Assembly (NCBI GenBank): GCA_024655825.1 | Contig: JANLFJ010000019.1 | Coordinates: forward strand, 1-58,313 | Origin: Peptococcaceae bacterium | GTDB lineage: Bacteria > Bacillota > Peptococcia > DRI-13 > PHAD01 | Reading direction: 5' to 3' | Length of the DNA stretch: 58,313 nt | Shown: one piece after another, positions 25,598 through 35,412 of the stretch | Numbering within the stretch: the stretch's first letter is position 1 | Layout of the letters: each line of letters begins with the position of its first letter | The notes under the pieces: model-generated | Database searches by the model: none | Told to the model about the DNA's origin: nothing | The model's input: only the letters and a program-made list of their open reading frames with translations | Made by a program: the position numbers and the translations under genes

Positions 25598-26491
25598 ATG
25601 GACTTGAAAAAATACTTGCTAAAAAAGGCCGGCCAGGTAGACAAGGCCCTGAGCGCGCTGCTGCCGGAAAACAGCGTTTATCCGGAGATAATACATGAAG
25701 CCATGCGCTACAGCCTGTTTGCCGGCGGTAAGAGGTTGAGGCCCATTCTTTGCCTGGCCAGCGCCGAAGCGCTGGGAAAAGAGAGCGGCCCTCTTTTGCC
25801 TGTGGCTTGCGCCCTGGAAATGGTCCATACCTATTCCTTGATCCATGACGACCTGCCAGCAATGGACGACGACGACTACCGCCGGGGAAAACTTACCAGC
25901 CACAAGGTTTTTGGCGAAGGAATAGCCATCCTGGCGGGCGACGCCCTTCTTACCAGGGCTTTCGAACTCTTGGCGGAGTTCGGCTGCCAGGCGGAAAACA
26001 GCCTGAAACCGGTTGTGCTGCAGGTGACCCGCGAGGTGGCCCGTGCTGCGGGGTCTTTAGGAATGATCGGCGGACAGGTTGTGGACCTCCTCTCCGAAGG
26101 GAAGCCAATCGAAGGCGATACTTTGACCTACATTCATACCCACAAGACAGGGGCGCTTTTTTTAGCTTCCGTCAGGGCGGGGGCGCTCCTGTGCGGTGCG
26201 TCGGAAAAAGAACTGGACGCTTTGACCGCTTATGCCGAGAATTTCGGGCTGGCTTTTCAAATCACCGATGACCTGCTGGACATTACCGGGGATGAAGCCA
26301 AACTGGGGAAACCGGTGGGGAGCGATGTCCGGAACGAAAAGGTCACTTATCCTTCTCTTTACGGCCTGGAAAAATCGCGGGTGCTGGCTGAGGAGGCAGT
26401 TAAGAAGGCTGTTTCAGCTGTTGGGTCGCTTCCGGGTTCAACCGGTCCCCTTGAACAGCTGGCGCAGTACCTGCTGGAAAGGGAAACATGA
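25598..26491 (+). CDS. ispA: Farnesyl (polyprenyl) diphosphate synthase
   Basis: 297 residues. It condenses isopentenyl diphosphate with dimethylallyl and geranyl diphosphate to C15 (possibly longer). The first Asp-rich motif is DDLPAMDDDD near 86 and the second ITDDLLDITGD near 226; FAGGKRLRP near 45 binds the allylic substrate. Position between xseB and dxs is typical of Firmicutes. Chain length cannot be told from sequence by eye with certainty. Confidence 0.93.
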   Translation: MDLKKYLLKKAGQVDKALSALLPENSVYPEIIHEAMRYSLFAGGKRLRPILCLASAEALGKESGPLLPVACALEMVHTYSLIHDDLPAMDDDDYRRGKLTSHKVFGEGIAILAGDALLTRAFELLAEFGCQAENSLKPVVLQVTREVARAAGSLGMIGGQVVDLLSEGKPIEGDTLTYIHTHKTGALFLASVRAGALLCGASEKELDALTAYAENFGLAFQITDDLLDITGDEAKLGKPVGSDVRNEKVTYPSLYGLEKSRVLAEEAVKKAVSAVGSLPGSTGPLEQLAQYLLERET

Positions 26492-26589
26492 GTAAGAGAT
26501 ATGCATGAATTCTATACCGGGATCATAAACAATCACCTCTGGTTGGGATTCGTTTAACTCCTGAATAATTTACTAAGGCAGGTGCTTTT

Positions 26590-28509
26590 GTGGGACAGCT
26601 GGAAAAAATCGAAAACCCACGGGACTTGAAAAAATTGCCCGTAAGTGAACTGAATACGGTGGCTGGTGAGGTCCGCAGTCTTATCCTGGAGACCGTATCA
26701 AAAACCGGCGGGCATTTGGCTCCCAGCCTGGGCGTGGTTGAGCTGACCTTGGCGCTGCATTACGTTTTTAATTCGGAGAAAGACCAGATTATATGGGATG
26801 TGGGGCACCAGGCATATGGGCACAAGATACTGACCGGCAGGAAAGAAAAATTTCATACCTTGCGGCAGTTTCAGGGCATATCAGGTTTCCCTAAAAGGGA
26901 AGAGAGCCTCCACGACACTTTCAACACGGGGCACAGCAGCACTTCCATTTCGGCTGCCCTAGGATACGCCCTGGCCAGAGACAGGTTAGGGGAAAAAAAT
27001 CATGTGATAGCCGTGATCGGCGACGGCGCCCTGACGGGAGGCCAGGCGTTTGAAGCTTTGAACCAGGCTGGGCACCTGGGGATCAATCTCCTGGTTGTTT
27101 TGAACGACAATGAGATGTCCATAGCCCAGAATGTTGGCGCCATGTCGTCCTATTTAAGCCGCCTGCGGGCAGATCCTTTGTATGCCAGGCGCAAGAAGGA
27201 TATTGAGTATCTTTTGAACAGGGTTCCGGCGATTGGCCCGACTGTGGTGAAGGCTGTTGAGCGGGTAAAGGGCAGTCTCAAATACCTTCTTGTTCCAGGC
27301 ATGATTTTTGAAGAGCTCGGCTTCACTTATCTTGGCCCCATTGACGGGCACAATATAACAGAACTCACCCGGGTCTTGTACAAGGCTCAAAGCTTGCAGG
27401 GTCCTGTCTTGCTTCATGTCCTGACGCAGAAAGGCAAGGGGTATTTGCCGGCGGAAAAAAACCCCGCCGTCTTTCACGGGGTGGGACCCTTTGAACTTAA
27501 AACCGGCAAGATTTTAAAGCCGCCGGGCCCGCCCACTTATACGGAGGTGTTTGGAGAGACAATAATTGACCTGGCCATGCGCGACAGCAAGGTGATGGCC
27601 ATAACTGCGGCAATGCCTGATGGAACCGGATTGAGCAATTTCGGGAATAAGTTTCCCCACCGCTTTATTGATGTGGGCATAGCGGAGCAGAACGCCGTGA
27701 CCATGGCGGCTGCTATGGCCTTGAAAGGATTAAAACCGGTCCTGGCGATTTATTCGACCTTTCTACAGCGCGCTTACGATCAGGTTCTTCATGACGTCTG
27801 CCTCCAAAATGCGCCAGTCCTTTTTGCTGTTGACCGGGCCGGGCTGGTTGGAGAAGACGGTCCAACTCATCATGGGGCTTTTGACCTGTCGTATTTAAGG
27901 CAGATGCCCGGTATGACTGTGATGTCCCCCAAAGACGAAGACGAACTTCGTCACATGCTCTACACGGCTTTGCAGTTTGACGGGCCGGTGGCCATTCGTT
28001 ACCCGCGGGGCCGGGGAGTGGGAGTTAAATTCAGCGCCAGCTACCAAAAGTTGCCCTGGGGACGGGGAGAAGTGCTGGCCGTGGGCGACGATCTCCTTCT
28101 TTTGGCTGTGGGATCAATGGTCTATCCAGCGCTGGCCGTGCATCGAATACTCAAAGACGGGGGGATAACTTCGACGGTAATAAACGCGCGGTTCGTGAAA
28201 CCCCTGGATGAAGAGTTGATCATCGATGCTGTGCAAAAACATCCCTGTTTTGTGACAATGGAGGAAAATGTTGTGGCCGGCGGGTTCGGCAGCGCGGTCT
28301 TGGAACTGCTCTTGAGAAACGGGATCAGCCAGATGAAGGGACTTACCATCGGGCTGCCCGATTGTTTTGTTACGCATGGAGCCATCGATGTTCTGAAAGA
28401 TCACCTGGGCCTTACTCCTGCAAAGATGGCGGAAAGGATCAAGCAGCACTTCTCGCTGCGAACCGCCAAGCCGAAGGGACCAAAGATTTCGGTTTTGAAC
28501 CGCAAGTAA
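26590..28509 (+). CDS. dxs: 1-deoxy-D-xylulose-5-phosphate synthase
   Basis: 639 residues, full length. It makes DXP from pyruvate and glyceraldehyde 3-phosphate with thiamine diphosphate and opens the MEP isoprenoid pathway. [15 protein letters not shown] near 137 is the thiamine-diphosphate motif, [10 protein letters not shown] near 420 lies in the Pyr domain, and the C-terminal transketolase domain ends near 620. GTG 26590 is the start. The 98-base gap after ispA has no terminator, so both are likely co-transcribed. Confidence 0.97.
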   Translation: MGQLEKIENPRDLKKLPVSELNTVAGEVRSLILETVSKTGGHLAPSLGVVELTLALHYVFNSEKDQIIWDVGHQAYGHKILTGRKEKFHTLRQFQGISGFPKREESLHDTFNTGHSSTSISAALGYALARDRLGEKNHVIAVIGDGALTGGQAFEALNQAGHLGINLLVVLNDNEMSIAQNVGAMSSYLSRLRADPLYARRKKDIEYLLNRVPAIGPTVVKAVERVKGSLKYLLVPGMIFEELGFTYLGPIDGHNITELTRVLYKAQSLQGPVLLHVLTQKGKGYLPAEKNPAVFHGVGPFELKTGKILKPPGPPTYTEVFGETIIDLAMRDSKVMAITAAMPDGTGLSNFGNKFPHRFIDVGIAEQNAVTMAAAMALKGLKPVLAIYSTFLQRAYDQVLHDVCLQNAPVLFAVDRAGLVGEDGPTHHGAFDLSYLRQMPGMTVMSPKDEDELRHMLYTALQFDGPVAIRYPRGRGVGVKFSASYQKLPWGRGEVLAVGDDLLLLAVGSMVYPALAVHRILKDGGITSTVINARFVKPLDEELIIDAVQKHPCFVTMEENVVAGGFGSAVLELLLRNGISQMKGLTIGLPDCFVTHGAIDVLKDHLGLTPAKMAERIKQHFSLRTAKPKGPKISVLNRK

Positions 28510-28572
28510 AAGGCCCGGTCATGGCCTCGGGTTCAAAATCGCTAAAAGAAATCGCCAAAAGGAATGTGCATT

Positions 28573-29409
28573 ATGGGGAAGGAACGTTTGGACCAGGTTC
28601 TGGTGAAAAAAGGGCTGGCTGCCAGCAGGGAGAAAGGGAAGGCCCTGATCATGGCCGGGAAGGTCTTTGTTAACCGGGTTAGGGCGGATAAACCCGGCGT
28701 CCTGGTAAGCGACAGCGATGAAATCGAACTGAAAGGTCAACCGTTTCCCTATGTCAGCCGCGGCGGGCTCAAGCTGGAAAAAGCCTTGCGGAAATTCCGG
28801 CTTAATATGGAAGGGAAGGTTGTAATGGATGTGGGGGCCTCTACGGGCGGGTTTACGCATTGCGCCCTGTTGAACGGGGCCTCCAGGGTCTACGCTGTTG
28901 ACGTGGGTTACGGCCAGCTGGACTGGAGCCTTAGGCAGGATAGACGCGTGGTATGCCTGGAGAGAAAGAATGCCAGGCATTTGACGGGTGACGATATTGG
29001 CGAGGCGGTTGATATTGTAACTATTGATGTCTCTTTTATTTCTCTGAGAAAAATACTTCCGGCCGTTTACCCTTTTCTTAAATACGGCGGAGATGTCGTG
29101 GCCCTTATCAAACCGCAGTTTGAGGCCGGGCCGGAAAAGGTAGGGAAGAAAGGCGTGGTTAGGGACGCAAGGGTTCACGTTAGTGTTATCAGGGGAATTG
29201 TTGATTACTGCGGGGAGATAGGCCTGTCGCCGCTGGGGCTCGATTTTTCTCCTGTTGCCGGGCCGGAAGGCAACATTGAGTTCCTTTTGTGGCTCAACAA
29301 GGGCCGGGAAGGCGTAAGGACGGACTGGGAACAGGTTATCGAAAACGTGGTGCGGGAAGCGCGCGAGGAGTTGACGGGCTTGGGGTTAAGCAAGAAGAAA
29401 GAGACATAA
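28573..29409 (+). CDS. tlyA: TlyA family rRNA 2'-O-methyltransferase
   Basis: 278 residues: an S4 RNA-binding domain (about 3-62), then a Rossmann methyltransferase (65-265). The SAM motif is DVGASTGGFTHCAL near 86, and the catalytic Lys/Asp/Lys/Glu set of 2'-O-methyltransferases appears with ALIKPQFEAG near 180. In mycobacteria TlyA methylates C1409/C1920 of rRNA; hemolysin is an old name. ATG 28573 is nine bases after AAAGGA. A terminator follows. Confidence 0.93.
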   Translation: MGKERLDQVLVKKGLAASREKGKALIMAGKVFVNRVRADKPGVLVSDSDEIELKGQPFPYVSRGGLKLEKALRKFRLNMEGKVVMDVGASTGGFTHCALLNGASRVYAVDVGYGQLDWSLRQDRRVVCLERKNARHLTGDDIGEAVDIVTIDVSFISLRKILPAVYPFLKYGGDVVALIKPQFEAGPEKVGKKGVVRDARVHVSVIRGIVDYCGEIGLSPLGLDFSPVAGPEGNIEFLLWLNKGREGVRTDWEQVIENVVREAREELTGLGLSKKKET

Positions 29410-29442
29410 CAGCCGGGTAGTGAAAACATAATAACATAAACT

Positions 29443-29465
29443 TCGCCCAAATAGGCGATTTTTTT
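29443..29465 (+). terminator. Rho-independent terminator after tlyA
   Basis: TCGCC (29443-29447), loop CAAATA, GGCGA (29454-29458), then seven Ts. The stem is short but the tail is strong. Confidence 0.75.
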
Positions 29466-29522
29466 GCATAAAAAAGGGAATTACTGGAGTCTGTCGAATT
29501 TAATATAGGGGTGCTTGTTTTC

Positions 29523-30056
29523 ATGACGGTGAAGGATGCCTTTATTCTTGGGCTTTTGCTGGGAGGGATTATCCTTATTTATTTTTTGAAGACCTGGAAA
29601 AGCAGCAGCTCAAAGAAAAGGCTTAAACGTGCCAAAAGGGGAGAAACCGGGGCCGTTCGGTTCTTGGAAGACCGGGGATATACTATAATTGAAGCGCAAA
29701 AAAAGAAAACAATAATAACCTGGATTAACGGGAAGCCGCGCCGGAGCCACCTTGCGGTTGATTACTACGTGAAAAAAGGAGGCAGAACTTATGTCGCGGA
29801 GGTGAAAACAGGCCGGAAGGTTTCCAGGCCGGCTCTTGCCGGCACCAGGAGGCAGCTTCTCGAATACTATTTAGCGTTCAGGCCCCATGGAATCCTGCTG
29901 GTAGACATGGAAAAAGGGATTCTTCATGAGATCGCTTTTGAGATATGCGACGAAATGAACGAAAAAAAGCGCTGGATTATAATTGCGGCCGCGGCGGGAC
30001 TGCTCGGCTTTTTATGCGGCGGGCTACTGTTCAAAATGGCTGGTGGGGGGTATTGA
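29523..30056 (+). CDS. Membrane-anchored YraN/PD-(D/E)XK nuclease-like protein
   Basis: 177 residues: an N-terminal membrane helix (about 5-22), a basic stretch, a soluble domain (38-145) and a C-terminal membrane helix (about 152-172). The soluble part follows the PD-(D/E)XK pattern of YraN/Hjc proteins: Glu41 in the first helix (RGETGAVRFLEDRGY), Asp80 in AVDYYV, and Glu93/Lys95 in VAEVKTG. This predicts a metal-dependent nuclease held at the membrane, though activity is inferred. GTG 29511 is an alternative start. It touches nadK, in a run with nadK, mnmM, argR and recN. Confidence 0.65.
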   Translation: MTVKDAFILGLLLGGIILIYFLKTWKSSSSKKRLKRAKRGETGAVRFLEDRGYTIIEAQKKKTIITWINGKPRRSHLAVDYYVKKGGRTYVAEVKTGRKVSRPALAGTRRQLLEYYLAFRPHGILLVDMEKGILHEIAFEICDEMNEKKRWIIIAAAAGLLGFLCGGLLFKMAGGGY

Positions 30057-30926
30057 ATGTTTAACAAGGTAGGTATCATCGTCAACAACAGGAAAAAGCA
30101 GCCGGTCCAGTTGGCCAGGGAATTAATCAACTGGTTTCTGAAAAAGGGTATCCAGGTTTATACCACCGAAGAAGACGGGGCCGTGCTGGGAGTCGAAAAG
30201 GACATGACCACAGGCCGGCTGGGGCAGGAGGTTGACTGCGTCATCACCATAGGCGGAGACGGGACCTTTCTGAGGGCGGCGCGCCTGGCCTCGCCGTACA
30301 GTATCCCGATTCTTGGCATCAACATGGGGATGCTTGGGTTTTTGACGGAAGTGGAGCTTGGTGAAATGGACGAGGCCCTGCAAAAGCTTATCAGAGGCGA
30401 TTATTACCTGGAAGACAGGATGATGCTTGAAGCCAGGGTTATCCGGGACGGCGGGGAGGCCGGTTCGTTTGTGGGGCTCAATGATGTCGTAATAAACAAG
30501 GGACCGCTGGCCCGCCTGGTCATTCTTGATATTTTTGTCGGCGATGAATTCGTCACCACGTATAAAGCGGACGGAGTGATAATTTCATCGCCGACAGGTT
30601 CTACGGCTTATTCGCTGTCGGCAGGCGGGCCCATCGTTCACCCGGAGGTGGAGGTAATTATCATCACTCCCATTTGTCCTCATACCTTGCAGGCACGCCC
30701 GCTGGTCATCCCGTCACATAAGACGGTCAGGGTCGATATTGTCAGCACCCAGCCCGATTCCATGCTTACCATTGACGGCCAGCACGGCTTTGAATTGAGA
30801 AACGGCGACCAAATCAATGCGGGGAAAGCGGTCAATTACACCCGGCTGGTGCGGATAAAGGAATACGAGTTCTTTAATATATTACAGGAAAAGTTGAAAA
30901 CAGAAGGCAGGATGACCTATGAATGA
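30057..30926 (+). CDS. nadK: NAD kinase
   Basis: 289 residues. It phosphorylates NAD to NADP. GGDGTFLRAAR near 64 carries the catalytic Asp; NMGMLGFLTE, YKADGVIISSPTGSTAYS and TIDGQHGF are family marks. ATG 30057 starts directly at the stop of the upstream gene. The next gene overlaps its end by eight bases. Confidence 0.96.
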   Translation: MFNKVGIIVNNRKKQPVQLARELINWFLKKGIQVYTTEEDGAVLGVEKDMTTGRLGQEVDCVITIGGDGTFLRAARLASPYSIPILGINMGMLGFLTEVELGEMDEALQKLIRGDYYLEDRMMLEARVIRDGGEAGSFVGLNDVVINKGPLARLVILDIFVGDEFVTTYKADGVIISSPTGSTAYSLSAGGPIVHPEVEVIIITPICPHTLQARPLVIPSHKTVRVDIVSTQPDSMLTIDGQHGFELRNGDQINAGKAVNYTRLVRIKEYEFFNILQEKLKTEGRMTYE

Positions 30927-31485
30927 AACCCTTCGCGCCACAGGGGTTTGCCACTTGCTCTTGGGCCGGCTTTTAGCCGCGGGGCAAACCGTGGTTGACG
31001 CCACGGCGGGAAACGGTAAAGATACCCTGTTCCTGGCAAAAGCGGTGGGAAAAAGCGGCAAGGTTTATGCCTTTGACATCCAGGCTGAAGCGCTGGAAAA
31101 AACGCGCAGCCTGCTGGAAGCGCACCGCTGCCTCGAGCAGGTGGAACTCATCCATGACAGCCATGAAAAAATAAACGATTATCTCGCGGAGCCGGTCAAT
31201 GGATTCATTTTTAATCTGGGCTACCTGCCCGGAGGTGATAAAAGGATCACCACGGCTGCGGGCACAACAATCAACGCCCTCCGGCAGGCAGTGGAACGAA
31301 CAGCCCCCGGCGGCATCATTGCGGTGGTTGTTTATCCCGGCCATCCCGGGGGCGAAGAGGAGGCCAGGGAAACCGAAGAATTCTTAAGCAATTTAGTTTC
31401 TCCTTACTGGCACGTGCTGGCCTGGAAAAAACTGAACGGGGAAAAAGCTGCCCCGGCTTTGATCGTTGCCTACAGGCAGGCATGA
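30919..31485 (+). CDS. mnmM: SAM-dependent methyltransferase, YtqB/MnmM family
   Basis: 188 residues of the YtqB family (PF06962). The SAM motif VVDATAGNGKDTLFLA is near 27, FDIQ near 53, and FNLGYLPGGDK near 94. MnmM in Gram-positive bacteria methylates aminomethyl-2-thiouridine in the tRNA wobble position; that role is taken from the family. It overlaps nadK and is followed by argR, a common order in Clostridia. Confidence 0.82.
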   Translation: MNETLRATGVCHLLLGRLLAAGQTVVDATAGNGKDTLFLAKAVGKSGKVYAFDIQAEALEKTRSLLEAHRCLEQVELIHDSHEKINDYLAEPVNGFIFNLGYLPGGDKRITTAAGTTINALRQAVERTAPGGIIAVVVYPGHPGGEEEARETEEFLSNLVSPYWHVLAWKKLNGEKAAPALIVAYRQA

Positions 31486-31500
31486 AAAGAGGTGATTCTT

Positions 31501-31965
31501 TTGAAGACAAGCAGGCAGAAAAAGATCCTGGAGATTGTTGAAAACAACGCTGTTTCAACCCAGGAAGAACTCGCCGACGCGCTGCGCGCGGCGGGGTACA
31601 ACGTAACGCAGGCGACAGTTTCCCGCGATATTAAGGAACTGCGCCTGGTTAAGGTGGCAACGGGTGAGAACACTTACAGGTACGGGCTGCCTGTGGAGCA
31701 GGAATCGGCCAAAAACGAAGAACGCCTGCGCCGGATGATGAAGGAACTGGTGGTGAGCATTGCCGCTAGTGACAATATCGTGGTGCTGAAAACCTATCCC
31801 GGGAATGCCCAGGCCGTCGCTTCCCTGATTGACGGCGCTAGATGGCCGGAAATTATCGGTTCCGTAGCTGGAGACGATACAATAATATTGATTGTTAAAA
31901 CTCCACATGAGGTTAGACCCGAATCGGCCCGTTTAATGTTTAAGCTAAAAAGCATGATGGAGTAG
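31501..31965 (+). CDS. argR: Arginine repressor
   Basis: About 154 residues: a winged-helix DNA-binding domain (1-70; ATVSRDIKELRLVKV) and a C-terminal hexamerisation and arginine-binding domain (80-150; GTIAGDDT-like segment GSVAGDDTIILIV). It represses arginine synthesis genes, none of which is in the window. TTG 31501 has AGAGGTG eight bases ahead. recN follows, as usual in Firmicutes. Confidence 0.95.
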   Translation: MKTSRQKKILEIVENNAVSTQEELADALRAAGYNVTQATVSRDIKELRLVKVATGENTYRYGLPVEQESAKNEERLRRMMKELVVSIAASDNIVVLKTYPGNAQAVASLIDGARWPEIIGSVAGDDTIILIVKTPHEVRPESARLMFKLKSMME

Positions 31966-31977
31966 GTGTTGGCAAGG

Positions 31978-33645
31978 ATGCTCGAAAGGTTATATATTAA
32001 AAATTTTGCGTTAATCGAGGAGCTGACGGTTGTTTTTAACGAGAACCTTAATGTTTTGACGGGGGAAACAGGCGCCGGCAAGTCCATAGTAATAGATGCT
32101 GTTTCTGTCTTGCTGGGAGGCAGGGCCCAGGCTGAATATGTCCGTACCGGCACAGACAGGGCTGTCCTGGAAGGGGTTTTTTATGTTCCCGCGCAGCATC
32201 CCGTCTACCGGTATATGGAAGAACTGGGACTGGAAGTTGAAGACCAGTCTATTGTCTTGGCCCGCGAAATCTCTTTGAGCGGTAAAAACGCCTGCCGGGT
32301 AAACGGCAGGACTCTAACGCTCGGCCAGTATCGCGGTGTGGGGCTGCTCATTGTTGACATTCACGGCCAGCATGACCACCAGTCCTTGTTAAACCCGGCA
32401 AACCACGTTGATATACTGGATAAATTCGGCGGAACCGAGCATTTACAGCTTCGAAAAACGGTCAAGGAGTGTTTTAATGAATGGAAGACGGCCAGGGAGG
32501 AGCTCGACAGCCTGCTGGCCAAGGAACAGGAAAGACTTCAGCGTATAGATATTCTGACATACCAGCTCAAGGAAATCGACGGGGCAAAGCTAAAGCCGGG
32601 CGAAGACGAGGAACTGAAAAAGGAAGCAATCTTGCTGGCCAATGCCGAAAAAATTATCCACAACGTCCAGGCGGCCTATCTCAACCTGTTTGGCGGCGAA
32701 AAAGGGCTTTCGGCGTATGACCTGGTGAGTAAGGCGCTGGCCAATATAAACGAAGTCAAAAAGGTCGATCCTTCTTTGGAAAAACTTTTTGCCCAGCTGG
32801 AGACAAGCCTTTATGTTCTCGAAGAGACGGCCGGCGAGCTAAGGAAATACAGGGATGAAACGGAGTTTTCTCCCCAGCGGCTGGAAGAGGTGGAAAAAAG
32901 GCTCCAGGCAATCAGGGACCTGGGCAAGAAATACGGCCCGACGGTGAAGGAAGTCCTGGAGTTCAGGGAGAAAGCCCAGGCCGAGCTGGCAATGTGGCAA
33001 AACAGCGTCCAGAGGGCTGAGGAACTGGAGAGCAGGGTCAGGCTGCTGCGAGAGGCTTACGAAGAAAAGGCCGCGCGGCTGTCGACTGCGCGCAAGGAAC
33101 AGGCCAAGAAACTGGAAAGTAAAGTGATCGGCGAACTGAATGAGCTCGCCATGCCTGACGCGCGCTTTTTTGTGGCCATTACTGACGGTGAAGGGACCTC
33201 AAAAGGCCTTGACGAGGTTGAATTCCTGATTTCACCCAACCCTGGAGAGCCGCTGCTGCCGGTGGTAAAAATCGCTTCTGGCGGTGAACTCTCGCGCATT
33301 ATGCTGGCCCTCAAAACCATCACTGCCGACCTTGACGAAATTGTGACGCTCATTTTTGACGAAATTGACGCAGGCATCGGTGGGAAGGCCGCCCAAAAAA
33401 TGGCGGAAAAGCTTAAAAGGATCAGCAAAAGCCAGCAGGTTATCTGTGTTACTCATTCTCCGATTATTGCCGCCCTGGCCGACCACCACCTGCTTTTAGA
33501 AAAGGTTGTGGAAGGCGGACGGACAAAAACCCTGCTTCGCCTTCTCGAGGGAGAAGAGAGAGTGGACGAACTCACCCGCATGCTGGGGGGCGAAAAGCAG
33601 ACGGATGATCTTAGAAAGCACGCCCTCCAGATGCTAAAAAGTTAA
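31978..33645 (+). CDS. recN: DNA repair protein RecN
   Basis: 555 residues, an SMC-like ATPase that gathers broken DNA ends. Walker A GETGAGKS is near 31, a long coiled coil spans about 150-360, the ABC signature is SGGELSRIMLA near 435, and Walker B LIFDEIDAGIGG near 463. ATG 31978 fits the family start (MLERLYIKNFALI); the TTG at 31966 adds four residues. A terminator follows. Confidence 0.96.
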   Translation: MLERLYIKNFALIEELTVVFNENLNVLTGETGAGKSIVIDAVSVLLGGRAQAEYVRTGTDRAVLEGVFYVPAQHPVYRYMEELGLEVEDQSIVLAREISLSGKNACRVNGRTLTLGQYRGVGLLIVDIHGQHDHQSLLNPANHVDILDKFGGTEHLQLRKTVKECFNEWKTAREELDSLLAKEQERLQRIDILTYQLKEIDGAKLKPGEDEELKKEAILLANAEKIIHNVQAAYLNLFGGEKGLSAYDLVSKALANINEVKKVDPSLEKLFAQLETSLYVLEETAGELRKYRDETEFSPQRLEEVEKRLQAIRDLGKKYGPTVKEVLEFREKAQAELAMWQNSVQRAEELESRVRLLREAYEEKAARLSTARKEQAKKLESKVIGELNELAMPDARFFVAITDGEGTSKGLDEVEFLISPNPGEPLLPVVKIASGGELSRIMLALKTITADLDEIVTLIFDEIDAGIGGKAAQKMAEKLKRISKSQQVICVTHSPIIAALADHHLLLEKVVEGGRTKTLLRLLEGEERVDELTRMLGGEKQTDDLRKHALQMLKS

Positions 33646-33680
33646 TAAAACAGTATAAAAATTATATTAGGAAAAATGTG

Positions 33681-33702
33681 GAACCCAAGCCGGGTTCTTT
33701 TT
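33681..33702 (+). terminator. Rho-independent terminator after recN
   Basis: GAACCC (33681-33686), loop AAGCC, GGGTTC (33692-33697), then five Ts. The remaining 230 bases to spoIVB hold no gene that I can see. Confidence 0.8.
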
Positions 33703-33935
33703 AATTGCGTACAGGAAAGATTCCACCGCATGAGCAACGCAAAATAAGAATTGTTTAATGCTTTTTAATTGATTGGGCAGGCAAATTGTTTTAAAACTGG
33801 GGTATTTACGCTTAATCACCACCAATAATAACCCTGTTGCCAAACATAAAAGCTCTTGTTTCAGGTTATTTTATTAACATCAAAAAAAATGAATAGATGA
33901 GGAAGGGTTTGCCGGAGTAAGGAGGACAATTATTA

Positions 33936-35336
33936 ATGAGTCCAAAAAAGCGGCAAATCCTGGGTTTATTCTTTACGTTCCTCTTAATACTCGGTTTTCT
34001 TGCTCCGCAGGCCAGAAACTACTTTTCTTTCCAGGAAGAACAAATGTTATCGGTTGGCGACACCCTCGACCTTTTTCTTAACCTGCCGCCGCTCATTTTA
34101 AAAAGCATTAATGTTCACGTGCAGGGTGGAGTAAAACTTCTTGACCTGGAAGGAAGTTTGTTGAAAGAAAGGTCTTACAGATTAGGCGCAGAGACATCAC
34201 CGGTGCTTGTTAAACCGGGGAAAATTGAACTGCAGTTAAAATTGTTTAATGTTATTCCTTTAAAAAAGATAAGTGTTAGTGTTGTCCCCAACATCAGTTT
34301 GGTTCCCGGAGGTCATTCCATAGGCGTTCTTTTAAGAACTGATGGCGTGATGGTGGTTGGATTTTCGCCGGTTCTCAATGAATATAATATTCCCGTTTTT
34401 CCGGCCAGAGATGCAGATATAGCGATTGGCGACATTATCGTGGAAATAAATGGGACGAAAGTTGTTTCTGACGACCAGGTTAAAGAGATCGTCGCCTCCT
34501 GGAAACCTTCGGACCAGGGAATGATTTTTAAAGTCAGGCGGGGAAACGAGTATTATGAAAGAGTTGTATATCCTCAGTACTGTCGTGATACCAGGTCATA
34601 TCGCATAGGGCTCTTTATTCGTGATAACGCAGGCGGTGTGGGGACGCTCACATTTTACGAACCGGTGAGCATGAAATTTGGTGCATTAGGGCACATGATC
34701 ACAGATTCAGAAACAAATCAGGCCCTACGCATTAAAGAAGGGAAAATCCTTGCGGCTTCGGTGCAAGAAATTCAAAAAGCCAAAAGAGGCTTTCCAGGAG
34801 AAAAAGTGGGAATTTTCCTGGAAAACAGCGATTTGGGAAATATTGAAAAGAATGATAATTGCGGCATATATGGAACAATATATCAGGCCTTGGAAAACCC
34901 GCTTTATTCACAGCCGCTTCCGGTGGCTTATTCAAATCAGGTGCGAACCGGCAAGGCTGAAGTCTTGACGGTGTTAGACGGGCAGGAAATAAAAAAATTC
35001 GGCCTTGAAATTGAAAGAATCATGTATGGCCGGCAGGACGGCAAAAATATGATTGTTCGCATAACCGATAAAAACTTGCTGGACCGCACCGGGGGAATAG
35101 TGCAGGGCATGAGCGGTAGCCCGATAATTCAAAACGGGAAAATAGTGGGGGCGATCACGCATGTCTTTGTAAACGATCCCGGCTGGGGATACGGAGTATT
35201 TATTGAAAACATGCTCTATGAAGCAGGAGTCCTGCGGCGGGAAAAAACCCTGGGTTTAAAGAACCCGGGTTTTTTGTTTTATAATGTAAAAAAAAGAAAA
35301 TATTATTACATTTTATGCTATAATTTGTTATATTAA
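33936..35336 (+). CDS. spoIVB: SpoIVB serine peptidase with an unusual C-terminal tail
   Basis: 466 residues: an N-terminal membrane anchor (about 7-25), a PDZ domain (about 125-215) and an S55 trypsin-like domain with His253 (GALGHMI) and Ser395 (MSGSPII). It is made in the forespore, crosses into the intermembrane space and triggers pro-sigma-K processing. After ENMLYEAG the frame continues some 35 residues, straight through a strong terminator hairpin (35242-35275). Normal SpoIVB ends near there, so the stop codon may have been lost or misread. ATG 33936 follows AAGGAGG. Confidence 0.92.
   Translation: MSPKKRQILGLFFTFLLILGFLAPQARNYFSFQEEQMLSVGDTLDLFLNLPPLILKSINVHVQGGVKLLDLEGSLLKERSYRLGAETSPVLVKPGKIELQLKLFNVIPLKKISVSVVPNISLVPGGHSIGVLLRTDGVMVVGFSPVLNEYNIPVFPARDADIAIGDIIVEINGTKVVSDDQVKEIVASWKPSDQGMIFKVRRGNEYYERVVYPQYCRDTRSYRIGLFIRDNAGGVGTLTFYEPVSMKFGALGHMITDSETNQALRIKEGKILAASVQEIQKAKRGFPGEKVGIFLENSDLGNIEKNDNCGIYGTIYQALENPLYSQPLPVAYSNQVRTGKAEVLTVLDGQEIKKFGLEIERIMYGRQDGKNMIVRITDKNLLDRTGGIVQGMSGSPIIQNGKIVGAITHVFVNDPGWGYGVFIENMLYEAGVLRREKTLGLKNPGFLFYNVKKRKYYYILCYNLLY
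35242..35276 (+). terminator. Terminator inside the 3' end of the spoIVB frame
   Basis: AAAAAACCC (35242-35250) pairs with GGGTTTTTT (35267-35275), and GGGTT (35252-35256) with AACCC (35262-35266), with one bulged T. The T-run continues past it. The spoIVB stop codon lies 58 bases further on. Confidence 0.85.
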
Positions 35337-35412
35337 GGATTAATTTATCCGGCAACTGCGAATTAACTCGGAAAATTTATTGAAGCTAAAATGCAATAAA
35401 TGGAAAAAAGAG

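Noticed and set aside
29492-29498. TGTCGAA as a Spo0A box at 29492
   Set aside because: A seven-base core is expected several times by chance in a window this long; no sporulation gene is next to it.
33802-33830. Forespore promoter before spoIVB
   Set aside because: GTATT-N17-AATAATA is only a partial match to sigma-F/sigma-G and lies over 100 bases from the start; too weak to list.
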